A DNA stretch of 11,809 nucleotides from UBA7312 sp002715345 (GTDB lineage: Bacteria > Bacteroidota > Bacteroidia > Flavobacteriales > UBA7312). The translations under genes and the position numbers were made by a program. The stretch covers positions 1 through 11,809 of the forward strand of contig CAXGIQ010000039.1 in assembly GCA_964009845.1 (NCBI GenBank), in the 5' to 3' direction. Each line of letters opens with the position of its first letter. Positions within the stretch are counted from its first letter, which is position 1. The notes beneath the pieces were generated by a model. That model was not told the DNA's origin. It did not search any database and saw nothing but the letters and a program-made list of their open reading frames with translations. Shown here piece by piece: positions 1-5,596 of the stretch.

Positions 1-2
1 CT

Positions 3-161
3 GAATTATTAAACCCTAGAAACACTTGGGAAAATAAGAACGCTTATGATGCCAAAGCAAACGAATTAGCAGAAGCATTTAACAGAAACTTCGAGCAGTT
101 CTCAGAATACGCAAACGATGAAATTATGGCTGCAGCACCTAAGGCTACTGTTATCACTTAA
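3..161 (+). CDS. pckA: Phosphoenolpyruvate carboxykinase (ATP), C-terminal end (partial)
   Basis: Only the last 52 codons are inside the window; the frame is open from base 3 to the TAA at 159-161. The translation begins ELLNPRNTWENK and continues with a YDAKANELAEAFNRNF segment. This matches the C-terminal signature of the ATP-dependent PEP carboxykinases, in which an L-x-PRNTW stretch is followed by a Y-D-x-K-A helix and an N-F-x-x-F/Y end. The enzyme interconverts oxaloacetate and PEP with ATP/ADP in the cytoplasm and is the entry point of gluconeogenesis. The nucleotide-binding and catalytic parts lie upstream and cannot be checked. The frame ends just before an intrinsic terminator. The family call rests on a short tail, but that tail is distinctive. 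Confidence 0.85.
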   Translation, partial: ELLNPRNTWENKNAYDAKANELAEAFNRNFEQFSEYANDEIMAAAPKATVIT

Positions 162-185
162 ATTTCAACTATATAAAAAATGAAA

Positions 186-212
186 CCCTACTCTTTAGAC
201 TGGGGCTTTTTT
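186..212 (+). terminator. Intrinsic terminator of pckA
   Basis: CCCTA (186-190) pairs with TGGGG (201-205, one G-U pair), a C-C mismatch follows, then TC pairs with GA around a small T-rich loop. A run of six T (207-212) follows directly. It lies 25 bases after the pckA stop and points in the pckA direction. Confidence 0.65.
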
Positions 213-235
213 GTTATTTAAATGATTGATAAAAG

Positions 236-265
236 AAAACCCCAATCCATAAAGATTGGGGTTTT
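236..265. terminator. Bidirectional intrinsic terminator, mainly for rpmE2
   Basis: This is a perfect 12-bp stem, AAAACCCCAATC (236-247) with GATTGGGGTTTT (254-265), around a 6-base loop. Read on the minus strand the stem ends in TTTT and continues CTTTTATC, a good U-tract for the rpmE2 transcript, whose stop is at 287. On the plus strand it would be a second stop for pckA read-through. Confidence 0.85.
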
Positions 266-286
266 GCTTATGTTTAAACACTTGAC

Positions 287-541
287 TTATTTAGCGAACT
301 TTGCGTATTTGTTCTTGAACTTGTCAATACGACCTGCAGTATCCACTAACTTCATTTTACCTGTGTAGAAAGGGTGAGAGTCTGAAGAGATTTCCATCTT
401 AATCAATGGGTATTCATTACCATCTTCCCATTTAACATTTTCTTTACTAGCTGCAGTCGATTTTGTTAAAATCGAATAACCTGTCGACATATCTTTCATG
501 ACAACAAGTCTGTAGTTTTCTGGGTGAATTCCTTTTTTCAT
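287..541 (-). CDS. rpmE2: 50S ribosomal protein bL31, type B
   Basis: This 84-residue protein opens MKKGIHPENYRLVVMKD and contains ISSDSHPFYTGK (about residues 51-62), followed by a DTAGRIDKFKNKYAKF tail. These are the hallmarks of bL31 in its type B form, which is about 80-90 residues long. It has no cysteine at all, so the zinc-binding Cys residues of type A L31 are absent; this is the zinc-independent version, the usual one in Bacteroidota. L31 binds 5S rRNA/23S rRNA and the 30S head and forms an intersubunit bridge. The gene is monocistronic: it has its own promoter (604-635), a structured leader of about 55 nt, and a strong terminator (236-265). There is no Shine-Dalgarno sequence before the ATG (539-541); the sequence there is AT-rich, as expected in this phylum. 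Confidence 0.96.
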   Translation of the reverse strand: MKKGIHPENYRLVVMKDMSTGYSILTKSTAASKENVKWEDGNEYPLIKMEISSDSHPFYTGKMKLVDTAGRIDKFKNKYAKFAK

Positions 542-557
542 CTTAATTTAATTTAGC

Positions 558-600
558 CGTAGGTGAAACAATTATTGTCTTCCTACCCTACGATTTAGGG
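558..600 (-). promoter_or_regulatory. Structured 5' leader of rpmE2 (candidate regulatory RNA element)
   Basis: From the predicted start near 596-600, the minus-strand RNA begins with hairpin CCCTA-aatcg-TAGGG (600-586). The right half of this hairpin is also part of CGTAGG (592-587), which can pair with CCTACG (563-558). The 11-base palindrome 568-578 (ACAAT/ATTGT) sits inside that larger stem. The two folds exclude each other. Many ribosomal-protein mRNAs are controlled through such leaders; I cannot assign this one to a known RNA family. Confidence 0.45.
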
Positions 601-603
601 CTG

Positions 604-635
604 CAAATATACGCTCTTGTCTGAAATATACCAAA
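604..635 (-). promoter_or_regulatory. Bacteroidota-type promoter of rpmE2
   Basis: The minus strand reads TTTG (635-632), 20 bases, then TATATTTG (611-604). This fits the Bacteroidota sigma-70 type consensus, TTTG near -33 and TAnnTTTG near -7 with 17-23 bases between. Transcription should begin around 596-600, giving a leader of about 55-59 nt. Confidence 0.75.
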
Positions 636-690
636 CCGTCTTCATTCTTTTTACAGCATACGAATCTTAATTATCCTTCGTTAAATCTTA

Positions 691-698
691 TATCTTTG
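691..698 (+). promoter_or_regulatory. Probable -7 box of the beta-helix lipoprotein gene
   Basis: TATCTTTG matches TAnnTTTG exactly and lies 17 bases before the ATG at 716, so the transcript would have a very short leader. I find no clear TTTG at the right distance upstream, so the -33 element is weak or absent. Confidence 0.5.
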
Positions 699-715
699 TA
701 ACTGATTTTTTCAAA

Positions 716-2176
716 ATGCTAAAAAGAATTATTTTAACCCTGTTAGTTATCCTTTCTCTTAATGCTTGTAAGAGAGATTTTTTTGCTGAAAGTGGCCCCG
801 GAGAATTACAATTCTCTACTGACACTATCATTTTTGACACTGTATTTACTAGCGTTGGAAGCACTACACACACGCTAAAAGTATACAATAGAAACAATAA
901 CTCTGTCAGTATTAACTCTATCGATTTAGCCAACCTCAATTCCGAAGGAGTATATCGAATTAATGTAGATGGTGTTTCAGGAACACATGCTGAAAATATC
1001 AAAATTGCAGCTCATGACTCTATCTATATTTTTGTAGAAGCAACCATCAACCCTGTTGATGGAAATCTCCCTTATTTAGTAACCGACTCACTCCTATTTG
1101 TAACCAATGGAAAAACACAAAATGTAGATTTAGTCGCTTATGGACAAAATGCCAATTTCTATACCCCCCATGACAACTTTTTTATGAGTGGTGCTGATAC
1201 TGTCAATTACAAATATCACTCCATCACTGAAAACACAACATGGAACAACAGCCTTCCTCATGTAATTTATGGGTATGTAATTGTAGAGCCAAATGCTACT
1301 TTAACCATTAATGAAGGCTGTCAAATCTACTTCCATAAAAACTCAGGAATTATTGTAGGAAACCCTTTGTTAGCAGAGAATGGAGGGACACTGAAAATTG
1401 AAGGAGAACTAAACAATGAAGTCCTTTTTCAAGGAGATCGTCTAGATGAATGGTATGAAAATGTAGCTGGTCAGTGGGATAGAATTTGGTTTACTCCTGG
1501 AAGTGTTGATAATGAAGTGAATTACGCCATTATTAGAAATGGTACTGTTGGACTACATGCAGACACCATTGGTAATAACAATCCAACCTTAACAGTAAAA
1601 AACACCATAATAGAACACATGAGCGATATTGGTATATTTGCTCAAGGCAGCCACGTTGTGGGAGAAAATAATGTGATTAGCGATTGTGGTCGTTATGCTA
1701 TGGTGTTAAACATTGGTGGCACTTATGATTTTAAACATTCTACCTTTGCTAATTACTGGAGTTTTTCATCTAGAAATACACCTTCTATTCTATTAAACAA
1801 CTTTTACGAAGACGCTAATGGGAATATTCAGCTAAGAGACTTGCAAGAAGCTAGTTTTACCAATTGTATTATTAGTGGCTCACTACCTGTAGAAATTGAG
1901 TTACAAGAAAATACTGCTGCTACATTTAATTACAGTTTTAATAACTGCCTACTTAAATTACATCCCGACTCTAGCCTAACCTATTTAGAAGAAAACAACT
2001 CTATCAAAATTCAAAATAGCGATTCCTTGTTTGTAAATACTCAAGAAGACAATTATCAACTACACCAAATTTCTCCTGCAATTGATGCTGGAATTGAAAC
2101 AGATATTTCACAAGATATTTTAGGAAATACTAGAAGCGGACTTCCTGATTTAGGGGCTTACGAAAAAGTAGATTAA
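716..2176 (+). CDS. Outer-surface lipoprotein with right-handed parallel beta-helix
   Basis: This 486-residue protein has a type II signal peptide: MLKR, a hydrophobic core, then lipobox LNAC with the lipidated cysteine at 18. Residues about 29-145 (GELQFSTDTIIFDTVFTSVG and on) look like an Ig-like, ASPM/HYDIN-type beta-sandwich. From about residue 185, motifs of the type EPNATLTINEGCQIYFH and GTLKIEGELNNEVLFQGDR are followed by Asn-rich repeats, typical of a right-handed parallel beta-helix. The tail (about 451-486) has SPAIDAG, then LGNTR, then LPDLGAYE, a C-terminal signature often seen in Bacteroidota beta-helix proteins. The location is probably the outer membrane, perhaps surface-exposed. 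Beta-helix folds often bind or cleave polysaccharide, but no catalytic residues can be named, and a structural or adhesive role is equally possible. The gene stands alone and converges on the acyl-CoA reductase gene, with stops overlapping. Confidence 0.85.
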   Translation: MLKRIILTLLVILSLNACKRDFFAESGPGELQFSTDTIIFDTVFTSVGSTTHTLKVYNRNNNSVSINSIDLANLNSEGVYRINVDGVSGTHAENIKIAAHDSIYIFVEATINPVDGNLPYLVTDSLLFVTNGKTQNVDLVAYGQNANFYTPHDNFFMSGADTVNYKYHSITENTTWNNSLPHVIYGYVIVEPNATLTINEGCQIYFHKNSGIIVGNPLLAENGGTLKIEGELNNEVLFQGDRLDEWYENVAGQWDRIWFTPGSVDNEVNYAIIRNGTVGLHADTIGNNNPTLTVKNTIIEHMSDIGIFAQGSHVVGENNVISDCGRYAMVLNIGGTYDFKHSTFANYWSFSSRNTPSILLNNFYEDANGNIQLRDLQEASFTNCIISGSLPVEIELQENTAATFNYSFNNCLLKLHPDSSLTYLEENNSIKIQNSDSLFVNTQEDNYQLHQISPAIDAGIETDISQDILGNTRSGLPDLGAYEKVD

Positions 2177-3183
2177 AGTGACTGTAAAAACTCCATGGTA
2201 TCGACACCATCAGCATAATCGTATAATGTAGGACATTGAGCTTTTCCAAAAGGGATAAAACCTCTTCCAGTCACACATTGTATTTTCTCTTGGTAATCAG
2301 CTACAAGTCTGTGCACTAACTCTAAATCATCATATAACTCGTAATGCAACACACTAACTGGTGATTTCAAAGCAGTTTCTTGCTTCATTATTAAGAATCC
2401 ATTTTCTGTTATGTCGTGCTGTCCCATCATATAAACAGCCTTATTGTAGTCGTAGTTATTACCGTATTTTTTATTATCAATTACTTCATTATGTGCATAA
2501 AAAGCATTGAACAATAAGTTCAAATCATAATCCTTTGGCAAGAAGACTTTAGAGATACTTCTACATCCTAATCCGAAATATTGAAACACATCATTAGCCA
2601 AGCCCTTCAACTCTTCTTCAGATTCTGACCCATCTAAGATAGCCACCGAGCTTCTCGATTTTCTAATGATATTAGGATACTTACCAAAATAATGTTCAAA
2701 ATATCGAGCTGAATTATCACTCCCTGTAGCAATAACCGCATCAAAGTTTTCCATCTTATCTTCTGTAAAATGAATTTTATCAGTAAAATTCGGTTCTATT
2801 GTTTTTAAAGCTTCAACAATGATAGGTAACAACTGATTATCATCCGAAGACATTTTCACTATTGCTGTATGACCGCTAACTAAAACAGAAAGCAAGTCAT
2901 GAAAACCAACCAAAGGAATGTTTCCTGCCATAATAATAGCTACACGCTTATCTCCATCTAATTTATATGCACTAGACCATGCTTTTAATTGATCTTTTGA
3001 AAGCATTTCCACTATTGCTGCAAGCGCTTTTCGAACATTATTAGCCGTAAACCAACCGTTGTAAATACTAGCTCTGTTAATAGCTAATTCCAATTTGCTA
3101 CCCGCCTCACCTCTAGATTTCGCATACTTATTTAGAAGACTTCCAAGTTGCACTAAGGCTTGTATTCTACTTTCAATAGTCAT
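2173..3183 (-). CDS. Acyl-CoA reductase, LuxC family (short form)
   Basis: This 336-residue protein of the LuxC acyl-CoA reductase family belongs to the aldehyde dehydrogenase superfamily. Visible motifs are MAGNIPLVGFHD (85-96), ATGSDNSARYFEHYF (152-166), RKSRSSVAILDG (174-185) and FGLGCRSISKVFLP (203-216), where Cys207 is the likely nucleophile forming the acyl-enzyme thioester. LuxC reduces activated fatty acyl groups to aldehydes with NADPH. This protein is much shorter than Vibrio LuxC (about 480 residues), as is usual for Bacteroidota homologues, and no luxABDE genes are present, so bioluminescence is not implied. It is divergent from a ferredoxin gene, with shared promoter DNA, suggesting linked expression; the physiological substrate is unknown. 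The start at 3181-3183 gives a short leader from the -7 box at 3207-3214. No terminator separates it from the convergent lipoprotein gene. Confidence 0.85.
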   Translation of the reverse strand: MTIESRIQALVQLGSLLNKYAKSRGEAGSKLELAINRASIYNGWFTANNVRKALAAIVEMLSKDQLKAWSSAYKLDGDKRVAIIMAGNIPLVGFHDLLSVLVSGHTAIVKMSSDDNQLLPIIVEALKTIEPNFTDKIHFTEDKMENFDAVIATGSDNSARYFEHYFGKYPNIIRKSRSSVAILDGSESEEELKGLANDVFQYFGLGCRSISKVFLPKDYDLNLLFNAFYAHNEVIDNKKYGNNYDYNKAVYMMGQHDITENGFLIMKQETALKSPVSVLHYELYDDLELVHRLVADYQEKIQCVTGRGFIPFGKAQCPTLYDYADGVDTMEFLQSL

Positions 3184-3201
3184 TGTGATATCCTATATTT
3201 G
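3171..3201 (+). promoter_or_regulatory. Promoter of the ferredoxin gene
   Basis: TTTC (3171-3174), 19 bases, then TATATTTG (3194-3201), an exact TAnnTTTG box with an imperfect -33 element. Predicted start is near 3208, about 37 bases before the ATG at 3245. It overlaps the first codons of the opposing acyl-CoA reductase gene. Confidence 0.6.
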
Positions 3202-3206
3202 TACTG

Positions 3207-3214
3207 CAAAACTA
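3207..3214 (-). promoter_or_regulatory. Probable -7 box of the acyl-CoA reductase gene
   Basis: The minus strand reads TAGTTTTG, matching TAnnTTTG. The predicted start near 3200 leaves a leader of about 17 nt. No convincing -33 TTTG was found at the normal spacing. The box lies only 5 bases from the plus-strand -7 box. Confidence 0.45.
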
Positions 3215-3244
3215 AAACTATTTTAACCAACATTAATCTGTACT

Positions 3245-3592
3245 ATGGCAATTAAAATTACAGATGAATGCATCAACTGTGGAGCTTGCGAGCCAGAATG
3301 TCCAAACAACGCTATATATGAGGGTGGTATGGAATGGCAGTTTTCCGATGGAACTTCATTAATCGGAACAGTAACCCCAAAAAGTGGAGGCGAGTATGAT
3401 GCGGATGATTCTCAAGAGCCAGTAGATTATGATGTTTACTACATCGTTACAGATAAATGTACTGAATGTATAGGATTTCATGATGAACCACAATGTGCTG
3501 CAGTATGTCCTGTAGATTGCTGTGTAGATGATGACGATAATGTAGAGACAGAAGAAGAGTTATTAGAGAAAAAAGACTTTTTACACGCTTAA
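3245..3592 (+). CDS. 2[4Fe-4S] ferredoxin (bacterial type with extended central loop)
   Basis: This acidic 115-residue protein has two cluster motifs. The first is CINCGACEPECP with Cys 9, 12, 15 and 19. The second is C72-x2-C75-x8-C84-x3-C88-P followed by Cys92 and Cys93. The extra spacing C-x8-C and the CPVDCC end resemble the Allochromatium-type ferredoxins, which have low and unequal potentials. About 50 residues separate the two motifs, longer than in clostridial ferredoxins. It is a cytoplasmic one-electron carrier; its partner here cannot be proved. Its divergent neighbour is an acyl-CoA reductase. The TAA is followed directly by an in-frame ATG of the next gene, and an intrinsic terminator starts 24 bases later (3616-3652). 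Confidence 0.95.
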   Translation: MAIKITDECINCGACEPECPNNAIYEGGMEWQFSDGTSLIGTVTPKSGGEYDADDSQEPVDYDVYYIVTDKCTECIGFHDEPQCAAVCPVDCCVDDDDNVETEEELLEKKDFLHA

Positions 3593-4489
3593 ATGAGTTA
3601 CACACCACAAAATACAACCGCAATAACTCAAGTTTGGATGTTGCGGTTTTTTATTTTCATTATCCCCATGAGTGCTTTTTCTCAAAAGAAATTATTCATG
3701 GCTTACGAGGATAGCTTGATGCGCATATCCTCTACCATTTTACAAGGCGCTAATGATAACGAACGCCAAGCTGCTAACGAAAAGTTTTTAGAGTTATGGG
3801 AACCTGTTTTGGATGAAGCTAAATCCATGAAATACCCTTTCGACTCTTTAAGCACAGTCGCTATTCTTACAAGTGATGACAATAAAGTTCGATTCATAAA
3901 TTGGGTAATCCCTCAAGATAATGGAACCTATAGATACGAAGCAATCGTTCAATACTACAACTATCAGAACAAATATAATGTAGCTTACTTAGAAGCCATT
4001 GAAGATGAATTACGCGAGCCAGAAAAAATGAAGCTCCAAAACAACCAGTGGATTGGCGCACTTTATTATCAGTTAGAAACCATTAAAAGAGGAAAGCGTA
4101 AATATTATGTTTTACTGGGTTGGGATGGCAATGATGATAGAAGCAATAAAAAAATTGCGGATGTATTAACCATAAGTAGAGATTTGACTTTTGGTGCACC
4201 CATTTTCAAGATTGGAAAAAAGCCTCAAAATAGATTTATCATCGAATACAAAGAGGATGCTTCTGCCTCTATGAAATACCATACAAAAGAAGAACGAATC
4301 CTTTTCACACACCTCATTCCTTTAAGCGAAGGAGTAAAAGGCTTGTATGATTTTTATGTTCCTGATGGCAGTGTTGATGCATTGAACCTACGAAACGGTA
4401 AGTTTATTTTTGAAGAAAATGTCGAGACCATAGAGCAAATCAATATTCCAGCAAAAAAAAAATTAGGGAATGGTTTATTCCCTAAATAA
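3593..4489 (+). CDS. Secreted protein of unknown function
   Basis: This is 298 residues if started at 3593, directly after the ferredoxin stop (TAAATG). An inner ATG at 3638 (Met16) gives a cleaner signal peptide, MLRFFIFIIPMSAFSQKK, with a probable signal peptidase I site after Ser30 (A-F-S before Q). I give the outer start, but the inner one is at least as likely. The mature part is about 268 residues, has no cysteine and no further membrane span, and is rich in Lys, Tyr and Asn. Distinctive stretches are VRFINWVIPQDNGTYRYEAI, WIGALYYQLE, KRKYYVLLGWDGNDD and LYDFYVPDG. I recognise this only as a conserved Bacteroidota hypothetical type, probably periplasmic, and assign no function. It has no visible promoter of its own, so it depends on read-through of a terminator within codons 8-20. 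The last codons contain a run of ten A and a hairpin. Confidence 0.75.
   Translation: MSYTPQNTTAITQVWMLRFFIFIIPMSAFSQKKLFMAYEDSLMRISSTILQGANDNERQAANEKFLELWEPVLDEAKSMKYPFDSLSTVAILTSDDNKVRFINWVIPQDNGTYRYEAIVQYYNYQNKYNVAYLEAIEDELREPEKMKLQNNQWIGALYYQLETIKRGKRKYYVLLGWDGNDDRSNKKIADVLTISRDLTFGAPIFKIGKKPQNRFIIEYKEDASASMKYHTKEERILFTHLIPLSEGVKGLYDFYVPDGSVDALNLRNGKFIFEENVETIEQINIPAKKKLGNGLFPK
3616..3652 (+). terminator. Intrinsic terminator of the ferredoxin transcript, inside the next gene
   Basis: AACCGCAA (3616-3623) pairs perfectly with TTGCGGTT (3641-3648) around a 17-base loop that itself holds AACT/AGTT. The T-tract runs 3647-3652 and continues ATTTT. The structure is a standard terminator but lies in codons 8-20 of the following frame; the alternative start ATG (3638-3640) is in the loop. 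Confidence 0.8.
4453..4485 (-). terminator. Hairpin with A-tract: terminator for minus-strand transcription
   Basis: TTAGGGAAT (4463-4471) pairs with ATTCCCTAA (4477-4485) around a 5-base loop, preceded by ten A (4453-4462). Read on the minus strand it is a hairpin followed by ten T, a textbook terminator. On the plus strand it has no T-tract. It lies in the last codons of the secreted-protein gene, and no minus-strand gene needs it. Confidence 0.55.
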
Positions 4490-4508
4490 GAAATAAAATA
4501 GACATTTG
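4474..4508 (+). promoter_or_regulatory. Weak candidate promoter of serC
   Basis: GACATTTG (4501-4508) matches TAnnTTTG except for its first base, and TTTA (4474-4477) lies 23 bases upstream. The leader would be about 10 nt. The match is partial, and serC may instead be read from upstream. Confidence 0.3.
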
Positions 4509-4525
4509 CACTCAAATCATTTAAG

Positions 4526-5596
4526 ATGAAAAAACACAATTTTAGTGCTGGACCATGCATCTTACCACAAGAGGTGTTTCAGCAAGCATCAGAAGCGGTA
4601 TTAAACTTCAACAACATCGACTTATCGCTTATTGAAATTTCTCACCGTAGCACAGATTTTGTTGCGGTTATGGAGAATGCTCGTTCTTTAGTAAAAGAAC
4701 TTTTGGGGGTTCCTGAAGGATATTCTGTATTGTTTTTACAAGGAGGAGCAAGTTTAGAATTCTTAATGGTTCCTTACAACCTAATGAAAGAAGGAGGTAA
4801 AGCCGCATACCTAGATACTGGAACTTGGGCAAATAAGGCCATCAAAGAAGCATCTTTACTAGGTGATGCTGTAGTTGTTGAAAGCTCAAAAAATAAGAAT
4901 TACAATTACATTCCCAAAGAATATAAAATCCCTACTGATGTTGACTATTTTCACTGCACATCCAACAACACCATATACGGAACACAAATGAAGGAATTCC
5001 CTGCTACTCCATCTTTAATGGTATGTGATATGTCTTCTGATATTTTCAGTAAAAAAGTAAATGTTGCTGATTTTGATTTGATTTATGCAGGAGCACAAAA
5101 AAACATGGGTCCTGCAGGAACAACACTAGTAATTGTCAAAGATGAGGTTTTAGGAAAAACCAACAGAACTATCCCTACAATGCTAGACTACACTACACAT
5201 ATTAAAAAGGACAGTATGTTTAACACCCCTCCTGTTTTTCCAGTGTATGTTTCTATGTTAACATTAGAGTGGTTAAAGAAAAATGGTGGTGTGCAATGGA
5301 TTGAAAAAGTAAATAAAGACAAAGCTGATTTACTTTATGGAGAGATTGACAGAAATCCATTATTTACTGGAACTGCTGCTGTAGAAGATCGATCTAATAT
5401 GAATGTTACATTCTTGTTAAACGATTCTTCATTAGAAGGCGAATTCAATCAAATGTGGCAAGCTGCAGGTTGTAACGGATTAAAAGGACACCGCTCAGTC
5501 GGTGGATATAGAGCATCTATGTACAATGCACTTCCACTAGAAAGTGTTCAAGTATTGGTAGATGTAATGCAGGAATTAGAAAGAAAAGCATTATGA
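4526..5596 (+). CDS. serC: Phosphoserine aminotransferase
   Basis: This 356-residue, full-length class V PLP-dependent aminotransferase converts 3-phosphohydroxypyruvate and glutamate to O-phosphoserine and 2-oxoglutarate; the family also acts in PLP synthesis in some bacteria. Seen in order: NFSAGPCILP (5-14), ISHRS (38-42, with Arg41 a likely substrate-binding residue), LQGGASLEF (71-79, phosphate-binding loop of PLP), TGTWANKA (98-105, Trp101 stacking on the cofactor), CTSNNTIYGTQ (144-154), CDMSSD (167-172) and YAGAQKNMGPAG (187-198), where Lys192 should form the Schiff base. A C-terminal GHRSVGGYRASMYNA segment is also typical. No key residue is missing. Its stop overlaps the serA start by ATGA, so the two are translationally coupled. 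No Shine-Dalgarno sequence is seen. Confidence 0.97.
   Translation: MKKHNFSAGPCILPQEVFQQASEAVLNFNNIDLSLIEISHRSTDFVAVMENARSLVKELLGVPEGYSVLFLQGGASLEFLMVPYNLMKEGGKAAYLDTGTWANKAIKEASLLGDAVVVESSKNKNYNYIPKEYKIPTDVDYFHCTSNNTIYGTQMKEFPATPSLMVCDMSSDIFSKKVNVADFDLIYAGAQKNMGPAGTTLVIVKDEVLGKTNRTIPTMLDYTTHIKKDSMFNTPPVFPVYVSMLTLEWLKKNGGVQWIEKVNKDKADLLYGEIDRNPLFTGTAAVEDRSNMNVTFLLNDSSLEGEFNQMWQAAGCNGLKGHRSVGGYRASMYNALPLESVQVLVDVMQELERKAL

Noticed and set aside
688..1002. Minus-strand open frame of 104 codons
   Set aside because: It lies opposite the lipoprotein gene and covers its signal peptide and start; the product has no recognisable motif.
2173..3183. Part of a bioluminescence (lux) system
   Set aside because: Only a LuxC-family reductase is present; no luxA, luxB, luxD or luxE homologue is nearby, and such short reductases occur in non-luminous Bacteroidota.
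3703..3897. Minus-strand open frame of 64 codons inside the secreted-protein gene
   Set aside because: It is short, antisense to a continuous coding frame, and has no motif or promoter.
4354..4560. Minus-strand open frame of 68 codons across the serC start
   Set aside because: It crosses the reverse-facing hairpin and both neighbouring genes; low-complexity product, no promoter. I looked at it as a possible user of the 4453-4485 terminator, but the hairpin lies inside the frame.
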